Below, piece after piece: positions 33,046 to 41,150 of a stretch of DNA of 64,000 nucleotides. The notes below the pieces were generated by a model, which was not told where the DNA came from, searched no databases, and saw only the letters and a list, made by a program, of their open reading frames with translations. Position 1 is the first letter of the stretch, and the number at the start of each line of letters is the position of its first letter. The DNA is taken from assembly GCF_963678635.1 (NCBI RefSeq), contig NC_087066.1:27595301-27659300 (forward strand), given 5' to 3'. This DNA comes from Symsagittifera roscoffensis (taxonomy: Eukaryota; Xenacoelomorpha; Acoela; Convolutidae). The translations under genes were made by a program, and so were the position numbers.

Positions 33046-33948
33046 GAAAAGGTAAGTCTGAAAGATTGTATTCTAGGGGTAGAGCTGCGTACGGTTCTGT
33101 GCGAAACTTGAGTAAAGAAAGCGGGTTGTCAAAAAAGAAGGTCGAACGATTTTTTACAAACCAAGACATCGTATACAAAATTTGGTCCACCAATCAGACG
33201 TTTCCGAAGGTTTCAAGCGTTTTCAAAATATATCAATGAAGTCTGGTGTATGGACTTGGCATTTGTGGACAAACTAGCGAGTCAAAACAATGGAGTCAAA
33301 TAATTATTGGTTGCCGTTGATGTTTTTTCGCGATATGTCAGAGTTCAAACAATGAAAACTAAATATGCCAAAAACACTTTACAAGCTTTCAAAAAAATGA
33401 TTTCACGAAAAAAAACACTCCTGAAAAGCTTTGGTTTGATAAAGGAACAGAATATGTGGGAACTTTCGAAAAATTTTGCAAGGAAAAAAAACATTGAAGT
33501 TTACTCGACAATGAGTGAAACAAAAGCTGCATTTGCAGATAGAGCCATTCAATCATTAAAACACATTATTTACCGCTACATAGAAGATCATGGTGAACAA
33601 TTCATTCACAAGTTGCCGCAATTTGTGTCTACAATGAATTGTCGCATCAATAGATCTCTTGGGAAATCCCCTAGAGATGTCAAGAATACTGATTTCCTCT
33701 CAATTCTGTACAAAATACCTGTAACAAGGTATAAGAAACTAAAATTTAAAGTTGGAGACAGAGTGAGAATTTCAAAGAATGATATCTGAAAAGGATTCAA
33801 ACCACTATTTACGGATGATTTTTTTGAAATTTCGGCAATATTTACAAAAAACCTCCTACATCCATCATCAAAGATCTCGACAAAGAACAAATTCTGGGAA
33901 AATTTTATGAAAAAGAGCTTAGAAAATGTTCTGATTAAAAGTAAATAA
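33000..33948 (+). pseudogene. Polinton integrase, duplicate copy
   Basis: The same pieces as 26,041-26,990. One extra or missing A fuses MVAVDVFSRYVRV with KNIEVYSTMSETKAAFADRA in a single open frame (33,307-33,789), but the stretch with the second catalytic Asp is read out of frame. The stop after KNDI is shared with the first copy. Confidence 0.88.
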
Positions 33949-33983
33949 TTTTTTCTAAACTAAATTTCTATCGATCATTTGAC

Positions 33984-34810
33984 ATGGATTCTTTCACTAT
34001 TGAGTTGGTTTCCAACGCTTCTTATGATTGTTATCCGAATAATAGTCTTAGTTCTTTTACAAACTTTCTACCCCAACAAATACATTTGAAAGGAGAATGG
34101 GAGGTTGCTATTTCAGAAATATCATACCCTTTTTTGAACCAAAATGTTACAGAGTGAAAATTTACATTCGTAGATGGTACAAAAGTTCTGAGGAGAAAAG
34201 AAAGATTGTACCGATGAACATTGAACCAGGATTGTATCCAAGTATTGTTAATATAGTTGTACCCATGAACAACAAAATTCGAGAACATCTAGGTGCTCAA
34301 GTTTTTGAATATAACGGAATCTATGTATCAGACGATAAAATTACACAAAAAGTTGCTGTTCATTTACCTGAGAATCAATCAGTGTTTATAATTCAGAGTG
34401 TTGATTTGAGCCACATTTTTGGTTGTGATTTAGAACAAAATCAAACAGGGGTTATAATGAAAGAAAAAGGTCCACATTATCCTCAGTGTCCTTACGACAT
34501 TATAAGAATACATTCCCTAATGATATATAGTGATATAATAGAATATAACATAGTCGGTGATACAAAAACTCCCTTATTGCGTTGTGTTCCATTTATCTTC
34601 AAAGTGAAGAGTGGAGATATAATTTCTACAGTACAGTACATGAATTATCAATCGCTTACGAATTTACAGTTTAAAAAGCTGTTGAAAATTTTTTTCCATA
34701 GCATCAAGATAGAACTAACAGATATTACAGGCGAAAAAATTCCTTTTGTGTCCGTAGGAATCACTCGAGTTGTTCTCTTGTTCCGCAAGAATTCGAATAA
34801 TCAGTTTTGA
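33984..34810 (+). pseudogene. Penton-like minor capsid protein, duplicate copy
   Basis: Starts MDSFTIELVSNASYDCYPNN. A private TGA at about 34,156 and a small deletion near 34,180 damage the first third, but from there the frame is open to the end (34,097-34,810), including FIFKVKSGDIISTVQYMNYQ and GITRVVLLFRKN. It therefore shows the C-terminal half that is broken in the first copy. Confidence 0.82.
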
Positions 34811-34827
34811 TTTAAACTTCATACGAA

Positions 34828-35202
34828 ATGGTTGATCAAAATTCAGCTGATATCCCTATTTTTTGAAGACATACAGGACAGCGTGGAAGAGGTTTTGGAG
34901 ATCTTGCACAAACTCTTGGAAGAACTGCAATCTCCTTTATTAAAAAGTATATAGTCGCAGTTGAGAAAAGAATTGGCGCAGATTTGTTTGAAATTGCTGC
35001 TCCAGAGATTGGGGAATTTGTTAGTGGACGTAAAAAACTCAAAACATTTGCAAAAGATGTGGGAACAAAAACAGTTCGGAAACAATTGGGAGGTGGAAAA
35101 AAGAAATACAAACGTAGATCTGGTGGAACCAGATCCATTTCTGGAAAAAGTAAATCGAAAAACAGTCGCTCTCGCAATGACATTTTTGACAATATAAAAT
35201 GA
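34828..35202 (+). pseudogene. Basic core-like protein, duplicate copy
   Basis: A TGA replaces the Arg codon at about 34,864, leaving the downstream frame 34,984-35,202 with the same basic tail. Otherwise nearly identical to 27,872-28,246. Confidence 0.58.
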
Positions 35203-36508
35203 GTGTAAACCAAAATCATTTTCGGTATGGGGCTTTTACAAATTCTTCATTGGAGATTTTTGATAAAGTCCCAGTTTTGGAAACAATTATGTCATCGTAC
35301 ACAGAAGAAGTATTCCCCAGTACTTCTCTGGATGAAAGCAGTATTGATTTTGAATTTGAAACGGATCGTAATCTCTACTTGGATATGCGTGACACCCATC
35401 TTAGCTTAAAGCTTCAACTATTCAAAGGAAGATTGTTTGATGCTTTCAAAAAAGAAAAAGCAGAACATAAAGCAAAATCGGAGGAAGATTCAGATGAGGA
35501 ACCACAAACTTACTTCACTTATGTAAACAATCTACTACATTCTCTATTCTCCAACTGTGAAGTTTATTTTAACAATACAATGGTTTACAATGCCAATGCA
35601 TTATATCCTCATAAGGCACAAATATTGAACGAATTCAACTCGTCAGCAGTGAGTAATTAAGGAATACTTGCTTGTCATGGATACAGTTTTGAAGAATATC
35701 CTGATGCATTTGACATGCATACATTCACTGATAGAGCAAATTCCTTTGGAACAGGGATAACTTTTTCACTCTATGGGAGGCTCGCCATTGGTTTGTTTAC
35801 TTGCGCAAAATGTTTGCTACCAAATACCAAAGTTCGAATTAAATTTATTCGAGCTAGACCTAATTTTTACATGCTATCTGATAATCCAAATTTCAGTCTA
35901 AAAATTGTTGATTGTTCGCTGTTTACTAGAAAAATTTCAGTTGCTAAACCTAATCATCAATACTCAGCAATGAAATCTGGAAAGAGAACCTGCTCAATAC
36001 AATTACATGGAAACTATAGCAAGAACCTTTATCATCCCATCTCGTCAAAACCAATTCATACAAGAAAATATATTCAATAACGTCCCAATAAGAAGAATAG
36101 CTGTTGCAATGAATACAAATTCAGCTGTTGCGGGATCTATTCATGAAAACATTTCAGCTATTAGCAATTTCGTTTGAGAGAGCTGAGAATTATTCGGGGT
36201 GGAAAAACAATTGTTTCATTAGAGACAACTTCTCCTTGTCGTCCTTATGTTACAATAATGAAAGCAATGCAGTTTAACGAAGATTTCCCAGCTCTTCCTA
36301 TGGAAGATTTTCAATATTACTATACTCTAGTTTTTGACTTGACTTCACTACAGGATGCAGCTGAACAGTTGCATTATCCAGAACTTAATAGAGAAAGCTT
36401 GAGATTAGAAATGTTTTTCCAGTTTCCCTTGGAGTAAGTAACGGAAGTGATAGTCTTGAGAGAAAGACTATCAAATGTTCAAATTGACAAATTCGGAACA
36501 GTTGCTAA
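35199..36508 (+). pseudogene. Major capsid protein, duplicate copy
   Basis: The same 153-codon N-terminal frame and the shared TAA at 35,658. Downstream, the frame from 35,715 continues past the position of the first copy's TGA at 28,981 into KISVAKPNHQYSAMKSG before shifting. The region near 36,174-36,437 retains the 13 bp deleted in the first copy and reads on to SLRLEMFFQFPLE. Confidence 0.86.
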
Positions 36509-36549
36509 AAATGTTTAGTTTTTTTTGAGTTTTCGGGTTCTTTCAAAAA

Positions 36550-36684
36550 TGTTGTAACTTTTTGGGTCTTTTCATTGTTATTGTCTCTGTACTATCGGTT
36601 TCGTTTTTCTTCAGACCTAAATCTCCAGAAAAAGCAGATAATGAATGCTGTTTAATTGAAAACCCAAGAAAAATCTTCAACCTA
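36550..36684 (+). pseudogene. Small Cys-rich membrane protein, 5' fragment split by LTR insertion
   Basis: The hydrophobic helix and the first Cys pair are on this side (to ...IFNL). The rest of the gene is 24.4 kb away at 61,128-61,212. Confidence 0.6.
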
Positions 36685-37569
36685 TGTGCCATTCTGCCAG
36701 ATGACACAGCATAACCTTCCCGCGACAGAAAAAAAAGTGACTAAAGGCCTTATGAACAAAAACGTGTTGCGACGGAGGGTCAGAATGTTCTAGAATTTTT
36801 ATTTTTAAAATTTCGATTGGAAGAAGAACATTTCTGAGAAATAGAAAAAAGACGGCCATTTTGAATAGAAAAGACGAAAATGAGAACCACGATATAGATT
36901 GTGAAGAACAGTTGTATCAGAGACAGAAAAACACGGAGCCTCTTATCGTGGCAAGAACACACGATAAGGACCTTAGCGACAGATATTTGTGGAGACGGAG
37001 GCTTCAGTGGGGGGAAGAGAAATACCACGGAACCCTCCCGGGACACGAAATATAGGAGACAAGAGTGTTATCTCAAGAAAATCACGGGAGCGGAGGCTTG
37101 GTCCCCCAGAGACTGTTATATGTGAAGGGACTGGGTAAACTGACTATAACAGCTGCTGTAATGTCCTAGATCTTAATTAAACACCGATTTTTTTTGATAT
37201 TTCAGGACATGAGTAGATAGAAAAAGGAAAGGGTCAATCCATCTCCAATGGATTTAATATAAAACTGTCACACAAAAACATAATAAAATAGGTTGTTCGA
37301 GCCGTGTTTTTAATGACAATCACGTAGTCTGAGGATCCGAGACTCAGCTATGTGGTTGTGTTCGCATGCAAACGAAAGCTGATCAAAAGTCGTTTGACTG
37401 ATGGCCTAAAAATGGTAACTTTTTACTTTGCCCTAAACAGACCAGAAAATCAACTGGCAAGGTCGAGACGCTGAAAAACGAGTAGAATTAAGGTAACTGA
37501 CGCCTGCCAGTCGTTGATAGGTACTTTTTCTACGCTCCGTCGCTGTGTGATATTTGGGCGAATGTTACA
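36685..37569 (+). repeat. 5' LTR
   Basis: 885 bp, TGTGCCATTC...GCGAATGTTACA. Compared by eye with the 3' LTR it shows about six substitutions and no length change. It contains a TATA-like TTAATATAAAA at 37,254-37,264 and AATAAA at 37,282-37,287, plausible promoter and polyadenylation signals defining U3-R-U5. A TATTTCAG just before GACATG (near 37,200) resembles a nematode 3' splice site. Short open frames inside the LTR occur in both copies and are not taken as genes. Confidence 0.95.
37254..37264 (+). promoter_or_regulatory. TATA-like box in the 5' LTR
   Basis: TTAATATAAAA lies 23 nt upstream of the AATAAA of the same LTR. The identical arrangement is at 60,812-60,822. The close spacing implies a short R region. 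Confidence 0.45.
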
Positions 37570-37581
37570 TAGACGTTTTTA

Positions 37582-37599
37582 TGGCGCTCCTGGGTGGGC
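37582..37599 (+). promoter_or_regulatory. Candidate primer-binding site
   Basis: TGGCGCTCCTGGGTGGGC begins with the TGG expected opposite a tRNA CCA end, 12 nt after the LTR end. The gap is wider than usual and I cannot name the tRNA, so this is tentative. Confidence 0.3.
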
Positions 37600-37646
37600 C
37601 TGTTAAAGGCATGAAACCATCATGATCAGCAAGCGTTTCAGCTACG

Positions 37647-37785
37647 TACCCTCCGCTCCGGGCGTATGCCCGAGTTAGAGGCCTTAATGACCGTTATTGT
37701 ACTAGGGGGAAGGTGCGTACCCTCCGTCTAGTGCAATTTAGCTTTTTAACTTAGTTAACACCGAAAATTCCGGGGGCCGGAGGGT
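37647..37785 (+). repeat. Leader modules 1 and 2 (68 nt each, pairing ends)
   Basis: 37,647-37,714 and 37,718-37,785. Each starts TACCCTCC; module 2 ends GGAGGGT and module 1 GGAAGGT, so the ends can form a 7-bp stem. Inside is a central TTAAC-TTA-GTTAA hairpin (module 2) and a strong GGGC-GTAT-GCCC hairpin (module 1). Confidence 0.65.
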
Positions 37786-38093
37786 TAGGTGGGAAATCTA
37801 GAGCCCGCTTGTCCTGAGGTCCCAGGACCAGAAACAATTAAAGAGAAAGCGTAAAACCAAACAAAAATAGTGTATAACCAAGAAAAAGCCAAAAATAAAT
37901 TTATTTAAAAACAAAAAAGTACAAAAAACAGTTAAAAAAATCCAAAAAAGACCAAAAACAGTAAAAAACATAAAATGACAGTTTATATGTTATTTCCGGA
38001 CGAGATGTGATCTGACCTTCCTATTTATTGTTGTTTCAGATTGATTTATATCGTTTCTGATAGAGAGATTGTTTGTTTTGGTGAAGGGTTGGG

Positions 38094-38161
38094 TACCCTC
38101 CCTCGAGTGTAATTTGAGTGTTTAAGCACGTTAATGGTGATTTTGCCGGTGACCGGAGGGT
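38094..38161 (+). repeat. Leader module 3 (68 nt)
   Basis: TACCCTCC...GGAGGGT, exactly 68 nt, with a CTC/GAG first arm and a TTAAG-CAC-GTTAA-like centre, homologous by position to modules 1, 2 and 4. Confidence 0.7.
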
Positions 38162-38319
38162 AGAGTGGCAGGCTGATCAACTTGTTCCACACTCAACAGG
38201 GACATCAAGGACAACATCCGCAACGACTGTTGGGTATCGTTGAAGCAATTTTAGTATCGTTCGGGTGCTATTTCCTTAAAACTTAAGTGGTGGGGGGCAC
38301 GATTGGCGCGGTCCGATTG

Positions 38320-38387
38320 TACCCTCCATCGATTACAAATTTCCGAGTTAAGGGTCTTAATTCGGATATTTTGGTGCAAAGGAGGGT
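38320..38387 (+). repeat. Leader module 4 (68 nt)
   Basis: TACCCTCC...GGAGGGT, exactly 68 nt, with the perfect central hairpin TTAAG-GGT-CTTAA and CGAGTTAAGGG in common with module 1. Confidence 0.7.
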
Positions 38388-38793
38388 ATAGTACTATTTA
38401 TTAACGACTATTAATAGATTATTATCCTTATTATATATTACTTATCTCCTATTTAGACCCAAGAAACACCCATTTTTTTTCGAAAATTACCAATTTTCGA
38501 CCAAACCGTAGAACCCCAAATTTTCGGATATCCGAGCTTTTCCGATAGGCAAAAAGCTTTTATATAGAGAGTAGCTACGTAGTTCGATCCCCTTCACTAA
38601 GGAAACCGCGTAAGCAAAGACTCAGTAGAAGTTAGGAAAACGAAAATTTTTCGACCAAAATTTTGATAATTTTCTGTATTTTGTCAATCTGTTTTGGGGA
38701 TCGAGTTTTTGAGTTTTTAGAGTTAGAGCAATAAAATTTTTGCGTTAGGAGCGTGCTAGCATAACGTGCTCGGTTACTAGAGAAATTCTTGGG

Positions 38794-38862
38794 TAACCCT
38801 CCGAGTAGCTCCGTGGATAGAGCTAACGACTTAAGGTTTGGAAAAGGAAGGAATCGGAGGGT
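38794..38862 (+). repeat. Leader module 5 (69 nt), tRNA D-arm-like
   Basis: TAACCCTCC...GGAGGGT. Its first arm TAGCTCCGTGGATAGAGC closely resembles a tRNA D-arm/box A. A following CTAAC...GTTTG arm could be an anticodon-like stem. No canonical T-loop is present, so it is tRNA-like rather than a tRNA gene. Confidence 0.6.
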
Positions 38863-39363
38863 CCAAATTTGATAGTTTTTGGCCAAATTTTTGTTTCTAA
38901 ACCAATTTTGGTCCGGTTTTTTGCATTATTCCAGTGCTGTACAGGGCTACTACGCTCATTTCAAGTATTTTTAGGCACTTTCGACCGGAATTGCGAAAAA
39001 AGTCTTTCAGATCCTATACAGGTGGTGAAAAAGGCCATTTTGACGAACGCGTTTTTGGCGATTTCTCAAAGACTAGTTATCCGATCGGGATAATTTTGGT
39101 ACCATAAGTCGACGTTTTTGACCACTTTTCCGAATCGCAACCGTTTTTGGGTTGATTATTTCGGAAAAGAAAATTTTTTTAGAATTTGTTGGTTCGGAGG
39201 GTCCAAGTTACGGGCAACCCTCCGAGCGGCAGAAAATTTTATCAAAACATCTTTTTATTCAACTGGGAAGGTTGACCGTGTCAGCCAACCTAGTTTTAAG
39301 TCAGGTAGACCGCTTTCAGAGGCTTTACTGCGGTGATTTAACCCTTTTTCTTGATTTTGGGGG

Positions 39364-39730
39364 AACCCTCCGAAGTGACCCTCCGGAGTCAGCTAAGCCC
39401 TTTAGCAACCCTCCTTAGTGGAAAATTTCCACGAGATCACCCTAAGAAGTTGAAACAGCTCCCCCTAGAACTCTTAGCTTATTTTGACGCTTTTTGAAGC
39501 TAGTAGGAGAACCTTCCAAGTGAGATCAGAAAATTTGAAAATTTTGGAGGTACCCTCCGAAGTGACCCTCCGGAGCGTATTAAGCATCTTATTGACCCTC
39601 CTTAGTAAATTTAGGGGGACCCTCCGAAGTAACTTGGGTGATTAAGATACCCTCCTAAGTAACTTGAGTGATTGAGGTACCCTCCGAGGTAACCCTCCGG
39701 AGTGTCTTAAACCTTCTAGCGACCCTCCTT
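39364..39730 (+). repeat. CCCTCC-rich repeat array in the leader
   Basis: Three ~56-nt units (39,364-39,419; 39,551-39,606; 39,678-39,730) follow the pattern ACCCTCCGAAGTGACCCTCC, GGAG, a TTAAGC...CTTA-like centre and GACCCTCCTTAGT. Further single CCCTCCNAAGTAACTT elements lie between them. The array seems related to the 68-nt modules. Confidence 0.7.
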
Positions 39731-39938
39731 GTAAGAGACTTGAGTAAACCTTCTGTGGCAATTTGGGAAACGGAAAATATCCATTTAATTAGGATCATAT
39801 TAGGATATTAGGCGTGCTTATCAGGGTCATAAGAACCCATTCTGACCCGGAAATTCGTGATCAACTTTGGATTCTATATTGGGTGTATTAGAAGTACCCG
39901 AACAAGATTTTTTTTTTTGATTGTGATTTTGGTTGAGT

Positions 39939-40226
39939 GGTTGCCTTGAGCTACTTAATAGGAAAGTTCGGGCAATCCGGGAACAAATAAAGGAAGACCT
40001 CGGTGGGTGTATTAAGCAAATACACACCCACTTGAGAAGAAGAATTGTTCCCTACTCTCGTGCACTTGGAGCAGTCCGAGTGTGGGAGAGCTTTTTCATA
40101 GATTTGACGAATTTTCGACCAAGAGGTTGCCTTGAGCTACTTAGTAGGACAGCTCGGGCAATCGCAGGACACCTAAAAGAAGACCTCGGTGGGTGTATTA
40201 GGCAAATACACACCCACTTGAGAAGA
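39939..40226 (+). repeat. Duplicated ~102-nt hairpin element in the leader
   Basis: 39,939-40,040 and 40,124-40,226 are direct copies (GGTTGCCTTGAGCTACTTA... CACCCACTTGAGAAGA). Each contains a hairpin with GGGTGTATT and AATACACCC arms around a 4-nt loop. An open frame runs through both but has no ATG, so an RNA element is likelier. Confidence 0.7.
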
Positions 40227-40703
40227 CTGTGTCCTGGGCTTCGTTCTTTCGGATCGTTCCAATTGGGGGAAGTCTTTTTCTTTAAGACTAAGTTTTATTT
40301 ATCTATTTCTGAATCATCACTGCTTTTTATCGAAGATTGTTTAATTTTAACAAAGCAGTGACTTAATAAATTGTGTGGCGATAAATTGATACTGACAAAA
40401 GGTCGCTGTCACCTGTAGGATATTCTTATCTGATTATCGATTGTGTTTTGTGTGTCGATTATATCTTGTGGAAACTTAGTGATACTGTTATACTATACAA
40501 CCGGGTTGAGTTAGCATTATATCAATACTGGGTAGACCCTGTGTGTAACTTTAGCTGAGTCACTAATTTAGTCGTGAGAGATCTAAGAGACATTTTGATA
40601 CTGACGGAATCGAGTAGGCAGCGTTAAGTGATTTAACTAAATCTTGTTTGTGGTACGTTTGCATTGCCATCAAATTACGAATACTTTCATTTTGTACAAA
40701 ACT
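40227..40703 (+). other. Distal leader without recognised elements
   Basis: Between the duplicated hairpin and the first ATG (40,704). It contains a TTAGTCGTGAGAGATC-type unstructured sequence; no gene is supported. Confidence 0.4.
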
Positions 40704-41150
40704 ATGCAGCGCAGGGACTCGTTAGGGTCGACTACTAAAATTCCCAGGCTAAGCAAGGGAAGCACGCGGAAATTTAGAACTAGGCGTAGCCAAACCTCGT
40801 TTAGCAGCGCTTCCGACGCGTTTGCTGAAGACGAATCGACTAAAGGTCAACCTGATCTTTCAGTGATCGAAATGAGACTAAGGAGCGAGAAAAACCTTGA
40901 TGGCAATCAAGGGCGGAGCGCCGAGGCCGAGCCTGCGAGCGAAACGCAGGTGGATCCCTTTGACGAAGGAGGCGAACGCTCATTCGACCCGACTTTGAGC
41001 CAGACGGGGTCCTCGAGCGAGAGGAAGTCGAGAGGACAGAGGAGACCTCGGAGCGTTCCGAGGTCGAACCTCGGGAGGAAGTGTTGTACAGGGGAATGTC
41101 CAAATCAGAGACTAAGAGCTATAAATGGAGAAAGGAACCTTCACATCTGA
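40704..41150 (+). CDS. Small basic/acidic ORF upstream of Gag (possible Gag N-terminus)
   Basis: A 148-aa frame from ATG (MQRRDSLGSTTKIPRLSKGS) to TGA. It has an Arg/Ser-rich start, then an acidic stretch (DAFAEDESTKGQPD, EAEPASETQVDPFDEGG) and a basic end. It overlaps the Gag frame, which is open from 40,964, by 187 nt in the -1 register. The Gag frame upstream of its first ATG reads as acidic low-complexity protein. It may be a separate protein, the true Gag N-terminus joined by -1 frameshifting, or the result of a single indel in this copy. I found no canonical slippery heptamer. Confidence 0.5.
   Translation: MQRRDSLGSTTKIPRLSKGSTRKFRTRRSQTSFSSASDAFAEDESTKGQPDLSVIEMRLRSEKNLDGNQGRSAEAEPASETQVDPFDEGGERSFDPTLSQTGSSSERKSRGQRRPRSVPRSNLGRKCCTGECPNQRLRAINGERNLHI

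Larger units (their letters stand above)
31235..36684. mobile_element. Tandem duplicate of the right third of the Polinton, left portion
   Basis: From TGTCAGAAATCATGG the sequence repeats 24,280-29,713 in the same orientation with a few percent difference. It stops where the giant LTR element is inserted and resumes at 61,128-62,652. It has no left TIR or polB, so it is not an independent insertion but a tandem segmental duplicate that includes TIR and flank. Confidence 0.9.

Noticed and set aside
36861-37125. Two overlapping ORFs (64 and 74 codons) in the 5' LTR, repeated in the 3' LTR
   Set aside because: Present twice only because LTRs are identical; no motif, and they lie in U3.
38794-38862. 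A genuine tRNA gene
   Set aside because: The D-arm and acceptor-like ends are present, but there is no canonical TTCRANY T-loop and the anticodon arm is imperfect; kept as a tRNA-like module.
39364-39730. CRISPR-like array
   Set aside because: The repeats are variable, spacers are not unique sequences of constant length, and the context is a eukaryotic retroelement leader.
39933-40361. 142-codon open frame in the leader of the LTR element
   Set aside because: It has no ATG at its start, and its two similar halves are explained by the duplicated 102-nt hairpin element.
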